Shown here one piece after another: positions 26,822 to 37,171 of a stretch of DNA of 64,000 nt (positions are counted from its first letter, which is position 1; each line of letters starts with the position of its first letter). Under the pieces are notes generated by a model. It ran no database searches and had not been told where the DNA came from. It saw nothing but the letters and a program-made list of their open reading frames with translations. A program made the position numbers and the translations under genes. This DNA comes from Rhizorhapis suberifaciens (GTDB lineage Bacteria > Pseudomonadota > Alphaproteobacteria > Sphingomonadales > Sphingomonadaceae): assembly GCF_014200045.1 (NCBI RefSeq), contig NZ_JACHOV010000010.1, positions 1 through 64,000 on the forward strand, read 5' to 3'.

Positions 26822-27335
26822 AATAAAAAAATACGCTAATCGGCGGCTCTATAATACGGAAACTTCCAGCTACATAACATTGGAGCTGCTCTCGCAGATG
26901 ACGCGGGAAGGGCGGGAATTCGTCGTTGTTGACGCCAAGTCGAACGAAGACATAACGCATGGCGTGTTGACGCAGATCATCATGGAAGAAGAAGCGAGAG
27001 GCAAGAACATGCTGCCGGTCAACTTCCTGCGGCAACTGATTTCGATGTATGGCGACTCGATGCAGTCGATGGTGCCGCAATATCTTGAAGCGTCAATGGA
27101 TGCATTCCGCAAGAACCAGCAACAGTTCCAAAGTGCCATGCAGGGCGCCTTTGGTGGAGGTCCCTTTGCGGAGATCGCCAAGCGCAACATGGAAATGCTG
27201 CAGGCCGCAACCAGCGCCTTTAAAGGTGCGGTTCCGGAAAAGCCGGTAACGACGGAGGCGAAGGACGACGAGATCGCCCAGCTCAAGGCTCAGCTTGAAG
27301 CACTTAACACCAAGATTGAAAAACTTGGAAAGTGA
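26778..27335 (+). CDS. phaR: polyhydroxyalkanoate synthesis repressor PhaR
   Basis: A 185-residue protein with the PHB/PHA accumulation regulator DNA-binding domain at the N terminus (IIKKYANRRLYNTETSSYITLELLSQMTREG) and the repeat-like C-terminal domain (MLPVNFLRQLISMYGDSMQSMVPQYLEASMDAF). A coiled-coil-like end (IAQLKAQLEALNTKIEKLGK) follows. PhaR binds PHA granules and represses phasin and synthase genes, including itself. It is divergent from the PhaC-like gene, with little or no spacing. The ATG at 26778 gives the family start MAKAAKSS; an upstream extension of 31 residues lies inside the opposing gene. Confidence 0.95.
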   Translation: MAKAAKSSGDSEPVIIKKYANRRLYNTETSSYITLELLSQMTREGREFVVVDAKSNEDITHGVLTQIIMEEEARGKNMLPVNFLRQLISMYGDSMQSMVPQYLEASMDAFRKNQQQFQSAMQGAFGGGPFAEIAKRNMEMLQAATSAFKGAVPEKPVTTEAKDDEIAQLKAQLEALNTKIEKLGK

Positions 27336-27412
27336 CAGGCAGGTCCAGATAAGTCGAGCTTGTGGCTGGGCGCAGTCGAGTGGCGGTTGAACCAAGCTGG
27401 TGGCCCAGCGCC

Positions 27413-28249
27413 CTATGCTGACCGATGATCGAGGGTTCCAAGCATACGTGCCAGTTCCACGAATTCCGCGACGCTGATCGTTTCGGCACGGCGCTGAGGA
27501 TCGATGCCCGCTGAGGCCAGGGCGTCCAAGGCGCCGGTCACTCCCTTCAAACTTTGCCGCAGCATTTTGCGCCGCTGGCCAAATGCTGCGGCCGTGATTC
27601 GCTCGAGCAGTTTGGGATCGACACCTTCGGGAGCATCGGCGGGACGGATGTGAACGACCGCCGACATGACCTTGGGGGGAGGGGTGAAGGCCGAGCGATG
27701 GACTCTCATCGCGAGCTTAGCAGTGCAGCGCCACTGCGCCAGAACGGAAAGCCTGCCATAATGTTCGCTGCCCGGCGATGCCACGATCCGCTCGGCTACT
27801 TCCTGCTGGAACATGAGCGTCAGCGATGCCCACCAAGGGCGCCATTTTGCCTCCGTCAGCCATGATATCAGCAGGGCCGTTCCGACATTATAGGGCAGAT
27901 TGGACACAATGTGGGCGTGTCCTCCGGTAAGGGCGCGCGCGTTCACGGCCATGGCGTCCTCCTCGATGACCTGCAGCATATCGGGAAAGGCGTCATGCAG
28001 TTCCGCAAGGGCCGGCAGGCAGCGACGGTCTCGCTCCACGGCCACCACCCGCGCGCCCGCGCGAAGCAAGGCGCGGGTCAAGCCGCCAGGGCCGGGGCCT
28101 ACCTCATAGGCAGTTTCGCCCTTCAACGATCCGGGAATGGCCGCGATGCGATCCAGCAATTGTTCGTCGAGCAGGAAATTTTGGCCCAGCGCCTTGCTTG
28201 CGCGAAGGCTATGGCGGGCAATCACGTCCCTTAGCGGTGGCAATTGCAT
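27413..28249 (-). CDS. rsmA: 16S rRNA dimethyladenosine transferase
   Basis: A 278-residue Rossmann-fold methyltransferase that dimethylates two adjacent adenosines in the helix 45 loop of 16S rRNA. Motifs are [30 protein letters not shown] with the SAM loop, AVERDRRC, and [11 protein letters not shown], the N6-adenine methylation motif. The helical C-terminal part carries [14 protein letters not shown] and [13 protein letters not shown]. It follows pdxA by 10 bases, and the lptD-surA-pdxA-rsmA order matches enterobacteria and many other proteobacteria. The ATG at 28249 is preferred; an extension of 21 residues would run into pdxA. Confidence 0.97.
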   Translation of the reverse strand: MQLPPLRDVIARHSLRASKALGQNFLLDEQLLDRIAAIPGSLKGETAYEVGPGPGGLTRALLRAGARVVAVERDRRCLPALAELHDAFPDMLQVIEEDAMAVNARALTGGHAHIVSNLPYNVGTALLISWLTEAKWRPWWASLTLMFQQEVAERIVASPGSEHYGRLSVLAQWRCTAKLAMRVHRSAFTPPPKVMSAVVHIRPADAPEGVDPKLLERITAAAFGQRRKMLRQSLKGVTGALDALASAGIDPQRRAETISVAEFVELARMLGTLDHRSA

Positions 28250-28259
28250 CAACAATGAC

Positions 28260-29267
28260 TCAGGTTGACGCGTGGCAATAGGTTGCGCGGTTCTCCGCTG
28301 AAATCGCAGCAATCTCGATGGCGGCGATCATCGCGCCGGGATGAGCCTCACCCTTGCCGGCGATGCCGAATGCAGTCCCATGATCAGGCGAGGTTCTGAC
28401 GATGGGAAGGCCGAGCGTCATGTTGACCCCGTCGTCGAAGTGCAGCGTCTTTACGGGAATGAGCGCTTGATCATGATAGGCGCACAAAGCGACATCATAG
28501 GTCGCTCGTGCGCGCTCATGGAACATGGAATCGGCAGACCAGGGACCGCTGATATCAATACCTTCGGAACGAAGCTGTTCGACAGCGGGCGTGAATATCT
28601 CTATCTCTTCCATGCCCAACGCGCCTTCCTCACCCGCATGAGGATTGATGCCCGCCAATGCGAGCCGGGGCTTGTCGATTGCGAAATTCTTTTGAAGCCC
28701 CTTGACCACGGCATAGGCGCGGGATTTGATCAGATCGATACTGATCACCTCGAACACTTCCTTCAGTGGAATATGAGTCGTGATCGGCACCACACGCAGC
28801 GTGGGTCCCATCAGCATCATGACGGCATTGGATCGCGCAACACCGCAGCGTTCCGCGATGAATTCCGTTTGGCCAGGGTGCGTGAAACCGACCGAGTAGA
28901 GCTGCTTTTTCGATACTGGTGCAGTGACGATTCCGCCCGCCGAACCCGATCTGGCAAGTCCCGCGGACAGTTCAAGGGACTGAAGCGCGCAGCGGGCGCT
29001 TTCATAACTGGGCTGGCCCGGGACAACCGGCCCTCCATCTTCAATATGAAGACAGGGCAGGGCATCGTTGAACGCAGCGGCCGCCTTGGCGGGATCCTCT
29101 AAACGAACGACAGGGCCGTCCCATACCGCCGTAAGAGATGCGATATCACCAACTGCGAAGAAACAGGGCAGAGCCCGCTTATGCCGATGCTCCCATGCCT
29201 TCGCCACGATTTCGGGACCGACACCTGCCGGATCGCCAAGGGAGACCGCGAAGGGGGCTATGCTCAT
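28260..29267 (-). CDS. pdxA: 4-hydroxythreonine-4-phosphate dehydrogenase
   Basis: A 335-residue enzyme of the deoxyxylulose 5-phosphate-dependent vitamin B6 route. It oxidises 4-phosphohydroxy-L-threonine with NAD. It starts [15 protein letters not shown]. The metal-binding histidines fit [17 protein letters not shown] and [11 protein letters not shown]. The substrate loop that reads GHTE in E. coli reads PGQTEF here, with a histidine two residues earlier, which may be a group difference. The ATG at 29267 has a CGGAG site 11 bases upstream; a TTG further up overlaps the surA stop and is a weaker choice. Confidence 0.95.
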   Translation of the reverse strand: MSIAPFAVSLGDPAGVGPEIVAKAWEHRHKRALPCFFAVGDIASLTAVWDGPVVRLEDPAKAAAAFNDALPCLHIEDGGPVVPGQPSYESARCALQSLELSAGLARSGSAGGIVTAPVSKKQLYSVGFTHPGQTEFIAERCGVARSNAVMMLMGPTLRVVPITTHIPLKEVFEVISIDLIKSRAYAVVKGLQKNFAIDKPRLALAGINPHAGEEGALGMEEIEIFTPAVEQLRSEGIDISGPWSADSMFHERARATYDVALCAYHDQALIPVKTLHFDDGVNMTLGLPIVRTSPDHGTAFGIAGKGEAHPGAMIAAIEIAAISAENRATYCHAST

Positions 29268-29284
29268 GCTATCGGCAGCTCCGT

Positions 29285-30691
29285 TCAATTATAGTCGATC
29301 ACCGCATCCCGCCGCAGATCGCGCAGGTAAATACGTGCGCGTTTGTTGACCCGTTCGTCTTCCAACTGGGCCATGATCTGTTCAAAGGATGGAGCCCCGG
29401 CGTCTTGCGGGTCGTCGCGACCGCACAATACCAGCACGCGGACTCCATCCTTCACCGAGCCGAAGGGCGGCGATGCCTGGCCCACCTGCAGGTTAAGCAG
29501 CGTATCTTGCAAAGGCAAGGGAAGGTCGCGGATACGGATCTGATCATTGTCGACAACGTCCGCGCCAATTTGCGCAGCAATTTCATTGGCTGTTCCGCAG
29601 CCCTGGATCTTTCTCGTCGCACTTGCAAATTCGCTGGCCTTGGTCGAAGCCTGCGCCTGTGTCGTGCCTGCGGGGAACACTACGCTTAATTGCTTGAGGC
29701 TGAGCAGTGCGTCACGTGGGTCGCTGGTCAGAACCTTGCGCTTGTCCATGACGTAAAGAATTGAAAAACCACCTGGCAGAGCAACTGGTCCTGCAATCTG
29801 CCCTACCTGCATATCTCGCGCGGCGAGCGCCAGTTCGTTTGGAAGCTGCGCCAGCTTCACCCAGCCCAGATCACCGCCGACTGCCGCCGTGGACGCTTCG
29901 GAGAACTGGCGGGCATAGGCCTGGAAAGACCCGCCCTGCTGAATCTGCTGGATGATGTTGCGAGCATTACCCTGAATCTGGGAGGCGTTATCGGGCGTTG
30001 CCGAGAGGTAAATTTCACCGATGCGGTATTCGTCCTCACCCTTGGCTGCTTTCAATCGGTCAATGATGGATTGTACTTCTTCTTCGCCAACATTCACGAA
30101 AGGCTGTACATTTCGGCGAAGCAGACGGCCCCAGGCAAGCTCTCCTTCGATCTGGCGCTTGATACTTGCCGAGGAGCTGCCTTGGGTACGCAGAAATTCA
30201 TCGAACTGCTCAGGATTTCGGCCAAAATTCTGCGCTACACGGGCATAGCTTTGTTCAATTTCCGCTTGGTCCACCGTGATATCATTGGCTTTCGCTTCCT
30301 GGATCTGCAGGGTCTCGTCGATCAGATTGCGCAGCACTTGCAGCCGCAGCCTGTCCTTTTCTTCGTCGCCGACCTTGCCACCATTGGCGGTGATAATAAG
30401 TGCAAGCCGCTGATCCACGTCCGTGCCGGTAATGATTTCACCGTTGATGACGGCGGTCGCCTTGCGGATATTCGGATCACTCTTGCCGAATAATGTCACA
30501 TCCTGTGGTATATTGAGGCTGTTCTGTGTCGGCGGTGGAGGCGGAGCATCCTGCGGCTGCCCAGAAGCGCCGCCCGCGCCGAACGCCATGATCCCACCGC
30601 AGCAGGCCAAAGCCAGCATGGATTTCCCGAAAAAACGCCCCGGCCCGGTTTTAACCAGCAATCCTCGCTCCATTATCGCAACATTCTCCAT
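29285..30691 (-). CDS. surA: periplasmic chaperone and peptidyl-prolyl isomerase SurA
   Basis: About 468 residues with a signal segment near the start (MLALACCGGIMAFGAGGASG), a proline-rich linker, the SurA N-terminal chaperone domain (VINGEIITGTDVDQRLALII), and a parvulin domain (EYRIGEIYLSA...GGDLGWVKLAQLP...GPVALPGGFSILYV). A weaker second parvulin-like region carries an RVLVLCGRDD end. It assists folding of outer membrane proteins, probably including LptD encoded just upstream. The start is uncertain: ATGs at 30691 and 30673 are both plausible, and the latter has GGAG 12 bases upstream. A further ATG at 30760 lacks a ribosome site. Confidence 0.93.
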   Translation of the reverse strand: MENVAIMERGLLVKTGPGRFFGKSMLALACCGGIMAFGAGGASGQPQDAPPPPPTQNSLNIPQDVTLFGKSDPNIRKATAVINGEIITGTDVDQRLALIITANGGKVGDEEKDRLRLQVLRNLIDETLQIQEAKANDITVDQAEIEQSYARVAQNFGRNPEQFDEFLRTQGSSSASIKRQIEGELAWGRLLRRNVQPFVNVGEEEVQSIIDRLKAAKGEDEYRIGEIYLSATPDNASQIQGNARNIIQQIQQGGSFQAYARQFSEASTAAVGGDLGWVKLAQLPNELALAARDMQVGQIAGPVALPGGFSILYVMDKRKVLTSDPRDALLSLKQLSVVFPAGTTQAQASTKASEFASATRKIQGCGTANEIAAQIGADVVDNDQIRIRDLPLPLQDTLLNLQVGQASPPFGSVKDGVRVLVLCGRDDPQDAGAPSFEQIMAQLEDERVNKRARIYLRDLRRDAVIDYN

Positions 30692-30780
30692 TATGCCCGG
30701 TTCTGCAACCATCTGGCTGAACCGCAGCTTAGCGATCCGATGCCGCTGCTTGTGCGGCATGCAGTTCGTCGGGGCAACTT

Positions 30781-33039
30781 TTATATGCCAAGATTTCGAA
30801 AAGCCAGTCGCAGCAGGAAAGTGTTGCCGTGCCTGGCATCGCCGGCTTCCTGATAATCCCGTCGCCAGGTCACGCCCATTTCCAGGCAGTCATCTTCATA
30901 AGCAATGCCCAGCCTATGCCGAACCGGCTCATACCCATCGGCGACCGAAAGCGGGTCTTCCCTGCTGTCGGTAAGGTCAACAACCGTTGATCCGAAAACC
31001 GACCAAAAGCGGGAGAGTTGCACCCGGGCTCCAAGGCGAATCTCTTCGCGATCCTTTAAGTCCTCGACTTCGGGCCCGATATTTCGATTGAGTCGCAGAT
31101 AGCCCACCCGGACATAGGTGCTGCGCGACCCCACGGTTGCGTCGATTTCGTTCCGCCGGATGGCCAAGCTATCCTTGTCCAGCCGATAACGATGGGCGAG
31201 GCTAATGAAATCCTTGTATCGAATGGTCGTCCTGCCGACGATGTCCGATACCCGTTCTGAAAGGCCGGTTCCGTCGGGGAATAAAGTCATGCGATTGTTG
31301 AGGCGATAGCTTTGGCCGACTACGGCATCGATTGCCAAGCTGGGACGGTTCAAGGAATATTCGAGGCCATAGGTGATGCGTGTGCTGTCCTCGAACCGGT
31401 CGTAGCCGGGAAAGCGGTTTAGAGCGAAAAGATTGCTGTCCTCCAACTCCACGCCGCGCGCATCCTCATTGGGGACGCTAAGGTTGGCGAGCTTGGGGGC
31501 TGCCACGATCTGCACGCGCGGAGTAATTTTTTGCGCGCCGCCAAAGGCTTCCCCGATGAAGGGCCAGCGTACGTCCACTGCCGCAGCCGCAATTCCACGC
31601 GCTTCCCATCCCTGGTCGCCGCGATAAAAAGCGGTTTCCGTGAGCAGATTCTGGTCACTATGGTAGATGTCGCCGCGCAAATAGGTCGTGAAACTGACTT
31701 CCTGCCCAAGCCCGGTAATCTTTCGCAGGTCCCACTGGGCGCCGGCAAATGCGCGTTGGGTGTCCTGACCCTGAGTGCGTGTGATGGCTAGGCTGTTCAA
31801 CTGCAACTGCAGCTTGCCGCCTAGCAAGGGATCAGCGAACCGCCGACGATAATCGATCACGGGAAGAGCGATAGGTACTGTGCCCTGATCCACATCGGCG
31901 CGCAGGGTCTGCACAGCCCAGCCCGCAAGCGAGAAATAGCTGTCCTTCCCAATCCGCTCAGCTTCAATTGTCGACCGAAGCCGATCATCGCGGCTGATAT
32001 CATAGCGACGCAGGAAGGTACGGTCCGTAGTCACCCGAACTGATCCGCTGACGCTCCAATAAGGATCGAGCTGGAACTTGCCGCTACCGTCGATATAGCC
32101 ACGCAGATCGCGCTCCGGGTCAGGCGTCAGATTGGAGGACGCCGACACCCGTCGGCCGTAGGTCACATAGCCGGTGAGTTGATAGGCGCCCTTGCTTAGC
32201 AGAGCCTGATAATTGGCTTCCACCATCGGCAGCACGTCGGAATAGATGTGCGGCGTGACGGTCAGATTGCGATTGGGGCCGAGTTGCACGAAATAGGGCA
32301 AAGACAGTTCAAGACCGTTCGTCCGGTCATAACGAAGATCGGGCACGAGCAGACCTGGCCCGCCGCTGCCGCCGGCAGGATGCGAGAGGCCCGGCAGGGG
32401 GATAAGGGGTAAGCCGAACAGTTCAACCCTGGCCCCCTTGTACGTGACGCGTCGACGATGAGGATCGTAGACAACCTGAACAGCACGAATTTGCCAGGTG
32501 GGCTCCTTTGGGCATCCTTTTGAATCTTCTACTGCACAGGGCGAATAGGCGGCGTGATCCAGAGTGATGACTTCATTTTCAGTAACGCCGCGCCGCGCCG
32601 CCAGCCTTCCGCCGCGTTCAAGAACGAGCAGAAGATTCTCGACGACACCATCCTTTAGCGTATCGGTCAGTTCAATCGAATCGCCATAAGCAACGTCACC
32701 TGCCGGGTTGGTTACGGAGATGTTGCCGAAGGCTTCCACTTTTCCGGTGCTACGATTCCACACTACTCTGTCCGCACGTAGCCGGTTGCCTTCGCGCGAT
32801 AGCTGAACGTTGCCGCTTGCGGTTATGATCTGGGTGTTATCGTCATATTCCAACTGATCGGCCGCAAAAGCGATTTCCTCGCTGGTCTGTGTCGGGGGAA
32901 GATCCGCTGACACAACCGGCTCCTTAACCGGTTTCGAAAGGTCCTGCGCCTGCGCCTGCGGGCCAGCCATCGCCATGCCTGCAAGGGCAGTCAGCACGAC
33001 GGCGCCAGACATGGCGGGGTGGATCGGCTTGGGCGGCAT
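30781..33039 (-). CDS. lptD: LPS assembly protein LptD
   Basis: About 752 residues. A signal peptide (SGAVVLTALAGMAMAGPQAQA) is followed by an OstA/LptA-like jellyroll (FAADQLEYDDNTQIITASGNVQLSREG, positions about 55-170) and a large C-terminal beta barrel. It has cysteines at SPCAVEDSKGCPKE and YEDDCLEMG that could form the inter-domain disulfide typical of LptD, with one Cys fewer than E. coli. It inserts LPS (or glycosphingolipid partners in sphingomonads) in the outer leaflet. The ATG at 33039 has CAGGGA upstream and gives a proper signal peptide. It begins the lptD-surA-pdxA-rsmA series. Confidence 0.93.
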   Translation of the reverse strand: MPPKPIHPAMSGAVVLTALAGMAMAGPQAQAQDLSKPVKEPVVSADLPPTQTSEEIAFAADQLEYDDNTQIITASGNVQLSREGNRLRADRVVWNRSTGKVEAFGNISVTNPAGDVAYGDSIELTDTLKDGVVENLLLVLERGGRLAARRGVTENEVITLDHAAYSPCAVEDSKGCPKEPTWQIRAVQVVYDPHRRRVTYKGARVELFGLPLIPLPGLSHPAGGSGGPGLLVPDLRYDRTNGLELSLPYFVQLGPNRNLTVTPHIYSDVLPMVEANYQALLSKGAYQLTGYVTYGRRVSASSNLTPDPERDLRGYIDGSGKFQLDPYWSVSGSVRVTTDRTFLRRYDISRDDRLRSTIEAERIGKDSYFSLAGWAVQTLRADVDQGTVPIALPVIDYRRRFADPLLGGKLQLQLNSLAITRTQGQDTQRAFAGAQWDLRKITGLGQEVSFTTYLRGDIYHSDQNLLTETAFYRGDQGWEARGIAAAAVDVRWPFIGEAFGGAQKITPRVQIVAAPKLANLSVPNEDARGVELEDSNLFALNRFPGYDRFEDSTRITYGLEYSLNRPSLAIDAVVGQSYRLNNRMTLFPDGTGLSERVSDIVGRTTIRYKDFISLAHRYRLDKDSLAIRRNEIDATVGSRSTYVRVGYLRLNRNIGPEVEDLKDREEIRLGARVQLSRFWSVFGSTVVDLTDSREDPLSVADGYEPVRHRLGIAYEDDCLEMGVTWRRDYQEAGDARHGNTFLLRLAFRNLGI

Positions 33040-33161
33040 GCATTCCCTGGCGGTTGTAACTGATGCAGCGCCTATCGCATCGCTTGACGCTTGCCGCAAT
33101 CGTGAAAGAGGGCGTCCCGGCGAATTGCACGGGGCCGATGGCATTTTGTATCGGAACAGGA

Positions 33162-33677
33162 TCAGTTCTTGCCGTCCGCCGAAGGGTTTGCGTGGCCCTT
33201 ATGTTCGTGCCCGGGAGCGGCTGGGCCTTCGCTTGCGCCGGGTTGACGAAGCACAGCGTCATATATGATCCGGTCGCCATTGGAGAATATGAAGGTCAGG
33301 GGCAGCTTGCCCTGCGATTTGACTGCCTGATTGATGCCCCAGATCATCAGGTGCTTGCCGCCCGGTGCGAAAACGACTTCGGCGCGCGCGGGAATGTCGA
33401 TCCCGCCGACGGGATCCATTGTCATCACGCCGTTCTGCTCCTTGCTTTCGTGCATGTCGATGCGGAGCACGGTTGGTGAGATGACAGACAGGAGGCGAAC
33501 GTCCTCTTCCCCTCCGTGCACGGTGAAATATCCAGCAGAAGGCATGTCCTTATTGGCAGAAAGCCGGACCCAGGCCTGGTCGACATAAAGAACTTTATCC
33601 TGACCGCAGGCGGATAGCATCAAGCCCAATCCGGCGAGGAAAACGGCGGACAGGCGTCGAGCATTTTGCGAGGTCAT
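33162..33677 (-). CDS. copper chaperone PCu(A)C lipoprotein
   Basis: A 171-residue periplasmic protein with a lipobox LMLSAC (Cys near residue 24), so it is probably membrane-anchored. The PCu(A)C copper site follows the pattern [16 protein letters not shown] and later [12 protein letters not shown], which supply His and Met ligands. The tail is histidine-rich (GHEHKGHAN) and may bind extra copper. Family members deliver Cu(I) to the CuA or CuB site of cytochrome oxidase. It is divergent from dnaK, so the 169 bases between them hold both promoters. Confidence 0.9.
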   Translation of the reverse strand: MTSQNARRLSAVFLAGLGLMLSACGQDKVLYVDQAWVRLSANKDMPSAGYFTVHGGEEDVRLLSVISPTVLRIDMHESKEQNGVMTMDPVGGIDIPARAEVVFAPGGKHLMIWGINQAVKSQGKLPLTFIFSNGDRIIYDAVLRQPGASEGPAAPGHEHKGHANPSADGKN

Positions 33678-33731
33678 GTTGTCTCCGGATCATTTCATTA
33701 TCGGTCGTCTCAATCCTAATCGTCGTAAATC

Positions 33732-33762
33732 CTTGTGCCAAGGAAAAGCGCTCCTATATCCG
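33732..33762 (+). promoter_or_regulatory. alphaproteobacterial sigma-32 promoter for dnaK
   Basis: CTTG (33732-33735), a 17-base spacer, then CCTATATCCG (33753-33762). This is an exact match to the alphaproteobacterial heat-shock consensus CTTG-N17/18-CYTATNTNNG, which I recall from the literature. It is placed 85 bases upstream of the dnaK ATG. No CIRCE element was seen. Confidence 0.8.
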
Positions 33763-33846
33763 CTGGCGAAACGGGTCTTTTTCGGCGCGCACCGCGGGGA
33801 GGATTCCGTCGCCGCTGCAAAAATTCTGGGGTATAAAGAGGACAAT

Positions 33847-35754
33847 ATGGGTAAAGTCATTGGTATCGACCTGGGAACGACAAATAGCTGCGTTGCCGTG
33901 ATGGACGGCAGCAAGCCGAAGGTGATCGAGAATGCCGAAGGCGCGCGTACGACGCCGTCGATCGTCGCCTTCACCAAGGATGGTGAGCGCCTGATCGGCC
34001 AGCCCGCCAAGCGCCAGGCGGTGACCAATCCTGACAATACCATTTTTGCCGTCAAGCGCCTGATCGGTCGCCGATATGACGATCCCATGACGAAAAAGGA
34101 TATGGAACTCGTTCCCTACACGATTTCCAAAGGTTCAAATGGCGACGCCTGGGTGAAGGCAGGCGGGGAGGATTACAGCCCGTCCCAGATTTCCGCCTTC
34201 ATCCTTCAGAAGATGAAGGAAACGGCCGAAAGCTATCTCGGCGAAACCGTTACACAGGCGGTGATTACGGTTCCGGCCTATTTCAACGACGCCCAGCGTC
34301 AGGCCACCAAAGACGCCGGCAAGATTGCCGGATTGGAAGTGCTACGCATCATCAACGAGCCGACTGCGGCTGCGCTTGCCTATGGCCTTGAAAAGCAGGA
34401 CGGGAAGACCATCGCCGTCTATGACCTTGGTGGTGGCACCTTCGATATCTCGATTCTTGAAATCGGTGATGGCGTGTTCGAGGTGAAGTCGACAAACGGC
34501 GATACGTTCCTCGGCGGCGAAGACTTCGACTCCAAGGTCGTTGAATATCTTGCCGATGAATTCAAAAAGGCGGAGGGCATTGACCTTCGCGGCGACAAGC
34601 TGGCCCTTCAGCGGCTGAAGGAGGCGTCGGAAAAGGCGAAGATCGAGCTTAGCTCGGCGCAGACGACTGAGGTCAACCTGCCCTTCATTACCGCTGACCA
34701 GAATGGACCAAAGCACTTGGTCAAAACGATCAGCCGTTCGGATCTGGAGCGGCTGGTCGCCGAACTGATCCAGCGCACGCTGGAGCCATGCCGCAAGGCG
34801 TTGGCCGATGCCGGTCACAAGGCTTCGGAAATCCATGAAGTCGTGCTGGTCGGCGGCATGACCCGCATGCCGCGCGTGCGTGAAGTGGTGAAGGAGTTCT
34901 TTGGCAAGGAGCCGCATGTCGGCGTCAATCCGGATGAAGTCGTCGCCATGGGTGCAGCCATTCAGGCAGGCGTGCTCCAGGGCGACGTCAAGGACGTGCT
35001 GTTGCTCGACGTGACGCCTTTGTCGCTGGGGATCGAGACGCTGGGCGGCGTGTTCACGCGCATGATCGACCGCAATACGACGATTCCTACAAAGAAGAGC
35101 CAGGTCTATTCAACCGCCGACGACAATCAGCAGGCGGTGACCATCCGCGTGTTCCAGGGTGAACGGGAAATGGCGGCGGACAACAAGATGCTCGGTCAGT
35201 TCGATCTGGTCGGCATTCCACCAGCTCCGCGCGGTGTGCCCCAGATCGAGGTCACCTTTGACATCGACGCCAATGGCATCGTCAACGTCCATGCCAAGGA
35301 TAAGGGCACCGGCAAGGAACAACAGATCAAGATCCAGGCGTCGGGCGGCCTGAGCGAAGGCGACATCGACCAGATGGTGAAGGACGCAGAGCGCTTTGCC
35401 GACGAAGACAAGAAACGCCGTGAAGCAGCCGAGGCCAAGAACAGCGCCGAAAGCCTGATCCACACGACCGAACGCCAGCTTGAGGAGCATGGCGGCAAGG
35501 TCGACGCGTCCCTGAAATCGGAGATCGAAACCGCTATCGCCTCGGCGAAGACGGCCGTTGAGAGCGGCGACGTCGATGAGATGAAGAGCAAGGCGGAAGC
35601 CTTGGCGCAATCTGCCATGAAGCTTGGGCAGGCGATATACGAGAAGGAACAGGCCGCAGCCGCGCCGGGAGCCGACGCGGGCGAGCAGGCGAAGTCCGAC
35701 GACAATGTCGTTGACGCCGAGTTTTCCGAGGTGGATGAAGACAACAAGGCGTAA
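33847..35754 (+). CDS. dnaK: molecular chaperone DnaK (Hsp70)
   Basis: A 635-residue Hsp70. The nucleotide-binding domain starts [21 protein letters not shown] and contains the [15 protein letters not shown] phosphate loop and [12 protein letters not shown]. The linker is [17 protein letters not shown]. The substrate-binding domain follows, and the lid ends in an acidic tail ([18 protein letters not shown]). With DnaJ and GrpE it refolds proteins and probably controls sigma-32 levels. The true start is 33847, preceded by GAGGA. The longer frame upstream is leader sequence that holds the heat-shock promoter. Confidence 0.98.
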   Translation: MGKVIGIDLGTTNSCVAVMDGSKPKVIENAEGARTTPSIVAFTKDGERLIGQPAKRQAVTNPDNTIFAVKRLIGRRYDDPMTKKDMELVPYTISKGSNGDAWVKAGGEDYSPSQISAFILQKMKETAESYLGETVTQAVITVPAYFNDAQRQATKDAGKIAGLEVLRIINEPTAAALAYGLEKQDGKTIAVYDLGGGTFDISILEIGDGVFEVKSTNGDTFLGGEDFDSKVVEYLADEFKKAEGIDLRGDKLALQRLKEASEKAKIELSSAQTTEVNLPFITADQNGPKHLVKTISRSDLERLVAELIQRTLEPCRKALADAGHKASEIHEVVLVGGMTRMPRVREVVKEFFGKEPHVGVNPDEVVAMGAAIQAGVLQGDVKDVLLLDVTPLSLGIETLGGVFTRMIDRNTTIPTKKSQVYSTADDNQQAVTIRVFQGEREMAADNKMLGQFDLVGIPPAPRGVPQIEVTFDIDANGIVNVHAKDKGTGKEQQIKIQASGGLSEGDIDQMVKDAERFADEDKKRREAAEAKNSAESLIHTTERQLEEHGGKVDASLKSEIETAIASAKTAVESGDVDEMKSKAEALAQSAMKLGQAIYEKEQAAAAPGADAGEQAKSDDNVVDAEFSEVDEDNKA

Positions 35755-35770
35755 GAAATGATCAAGGTTC

Positions 35771-35796
35771 GTCATTCTCGCGAAAGCGGGAACCCA
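35771..35796. repeat. small interspersed hairpin repeat (GTCATTCTCGCGAAAGCGGG type)
   Basis: TTCTCGC, a GAAA tetraloop, then GCGGGAA forms a 7-bp hairpin. The surrounding CGTCATTC...GGGAACCCA matches a short repeat found widely in alphaproteobacterial intergenic DNA (recalled, not checked). It lies just after the dnaK stop. Confidence 0.6.
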
Positions 35797-35806
35797 TCTC
35801 CTGATC

Positions 35807-35872
35807 CTTCCGCCAAATATTATGATCCGGAGATGCGCGACCGCTTTGGCGGAAGTGACGTTCTTCTTTTTT
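35807..35872 (+). terminator. intergenic attenuator-like hairpin between dnaK and dnaJ
   Basis: CTTCCGCCAAA (35807-35817) and TTTGGCGGAAG (35845-35855) form a perfect 11-bp stem with a 27-base loop, followed by a T-rich run (TTCTTCTTTTTT). It would be a partial terminator, or a processing site that lowers dnaJ transcription relative to dnaK. Confidence 0.65.
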
Positions 35873-35885
35873 GGCCGGGGGCGGC

Positions 35886-37016
35886 ATGAATACCGAAGTC
35901 GATTATTATGAGCTTCTCGGGGTGGATCGGACCGCCGACGACAAGACCATCAAGTCCGCCTATCGCCGCCTCGCCATGCAATATCATCCGGACAAGAATG
36001 CCGGATGCAAAGACATGGAAGGCAAGTTCAAGGCGGTTAGTGAAGCCTATGATTGCCTGAAGGATCCGCAGAAGCGTGCCGCCTATGACCGCTTTGGCCA
36101 TGAAGCTTATAAAAATGGCGGCAATGGTGGCGGGTTTAACGGTGGCGGCGGTTTTTCCGATCTGGGCGATATTTTCGAGACCATTTTTGGCGCCAACGGT
36201 TTTGGCGGCGGCGGTCGGCAGCAGACCCGTCGGGGTGCCGATCTGCGCTACGATATGGAAATTTCGCTGGATGAGGCCTATTTGGGCAAGTCCACCGAAA
36301 TCACGGTCGAAGTGTCCGCGTCCTGTGAGACCTGCGATGGTTCAGGTGCGGAACCCGGCACCGGCGTCAAAGGGTGTCACCAATGCCACGGACATGGCAA
36401 GGTCCGCGCTCAACAGGGCTTTTTCATTGTCGAACGAACCTGTCCCTCCTGCCATGGCGCGGGTCAGATCATCGAAAAGCCTTGCCGTTCGTGCCGGGGC
36501 GAAGGCCGTGTAGACAAAGAAAAGAAGCTGACCGTCAATATTCCCGCCGGCGTGGACGAGGGCACTCGTATCCGTTTGTCGGGAGAAGGGGAGGCGGGTG
36601 CACGTGGCGCGCCTCCGGGTGACCTCTACATTTTCCTGCATGTGAAGCGGCACAGGATTTTTGAGCGGGAAGGAACAACACTGTTCTGCCGCGCTCCGAT
36701 CAGCTTCACGACGGCCGCGCTCGGCGGTTGCATCACGGTGCCTGGGCTTGACCGAACCGAACATGAGATCCGCATTTCTGCCGGCATCCAGTCGGGCAAG
36801 CAACTACGCCAACGTGGCGCGGGCATGCCGGTTCTGAACGGCCGCGGCTTTGGCGACATGGTGATTCAGATCGATGTGGAAACGCCAACCAGCCTTACCC
36901 AGCGGCAGCGTGAATTGCTGGAAGAATTCCGTGAAACCGAAACGGGGGCTGAATGTCCTCAGTCCACGGGCTTTTTCAGCAAGATCAAGGAAATGTGGGA
37001 CGATCTGACGGATTGA
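35886..37016 (+). CDS. dnaJ: molecular chaperone DnaJ (Hsp40)
   Basis: A 376-residue class I DnaJ. The J domain carries YHPDKN (HPD at 34-36). A Gly/Phe-rich stretch follows, then four zinc-binding CxxCxGxG repeats ([42 protein letters not shown]), and C-terminal beta domains. It brings unfolded clients to DnaK and stimulates its ATPase. The ATG at 35886 gives the family start [13 protein letters not shown]. The gap to dnaK is 131 bases and contains a repeat and an attenuator-like hairpin. A hairpin with a U tract for the opposing gene lies downstream. Confidence 0.97.
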   Translation: MNTEVDYYELLGVDRTADDKTIKSAYRRLAMQYHPDKNAGCKDMEGKFKAVSEAYDCLKDPQKRAAYDRFGHEAYKNGGNGGGFNGGGGFSDLGDIFETIFGANGFGGGGRQQTRRGADLRYDMEISLDEAYLGKSTEITVEVSASCETCDGSGAEPGTGVKGCHQCHGHGKVRAQQGFFIVERTCPSCHGAGQIIEKPCRSCRGEGRVDKEKKLTVNIPAGVDEGTRIRLSGEGEAGARGAPPGDLYIFLHVKRHRIFEREGTTLFCRAPISFTTAALGGCITVPGLDRTEHEIRISAGIQSGKQLRQRGAGMPVLNGRGFGDMVIQIDVETPTSLTQRQRELLEEFRETETGAECPQSTGFFSKIKEMWDDLTD

Positions 37017-37123
37017 GGAGGACACCCTATCCCATTAAGAGAGAGGATATGCAGACTTGGTCTGGCGCAGCCGCCCTTCAAGGGAGAAGGTCGGCCTCCA
37101 CTAAATCGCGTCCCCCAACAAAA

Positions 37124-37150
37124 AGTCCCTCTCCAAAAAGGAGAGGGACT
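37124..37150 (-). terminator. strong terminator for the Gly-rich gene (and dnaJ)
   Basis: AGTCCCTCTCC, a loop of AAAAA, then GGAGAGGGACT form a perfect 11-bp stem. On the minus strand four to five T residues follow, 22 bases past the stop of the Gly-rich gene. It can also slow transcription arriving from dnaJ on the plus strand. Confidence 0.88.
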
Positions 37151-37171
37151 CTTCGACGACCCGCCGGGGTG

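Noticed and set aside
33676-33846. N-terminal extension of dnaK by 57 codons
   Set aside because: The region holds the sigma-32 promoter and a ribosome site just before the normal DnaK start; no Hsp70 has such an extension.
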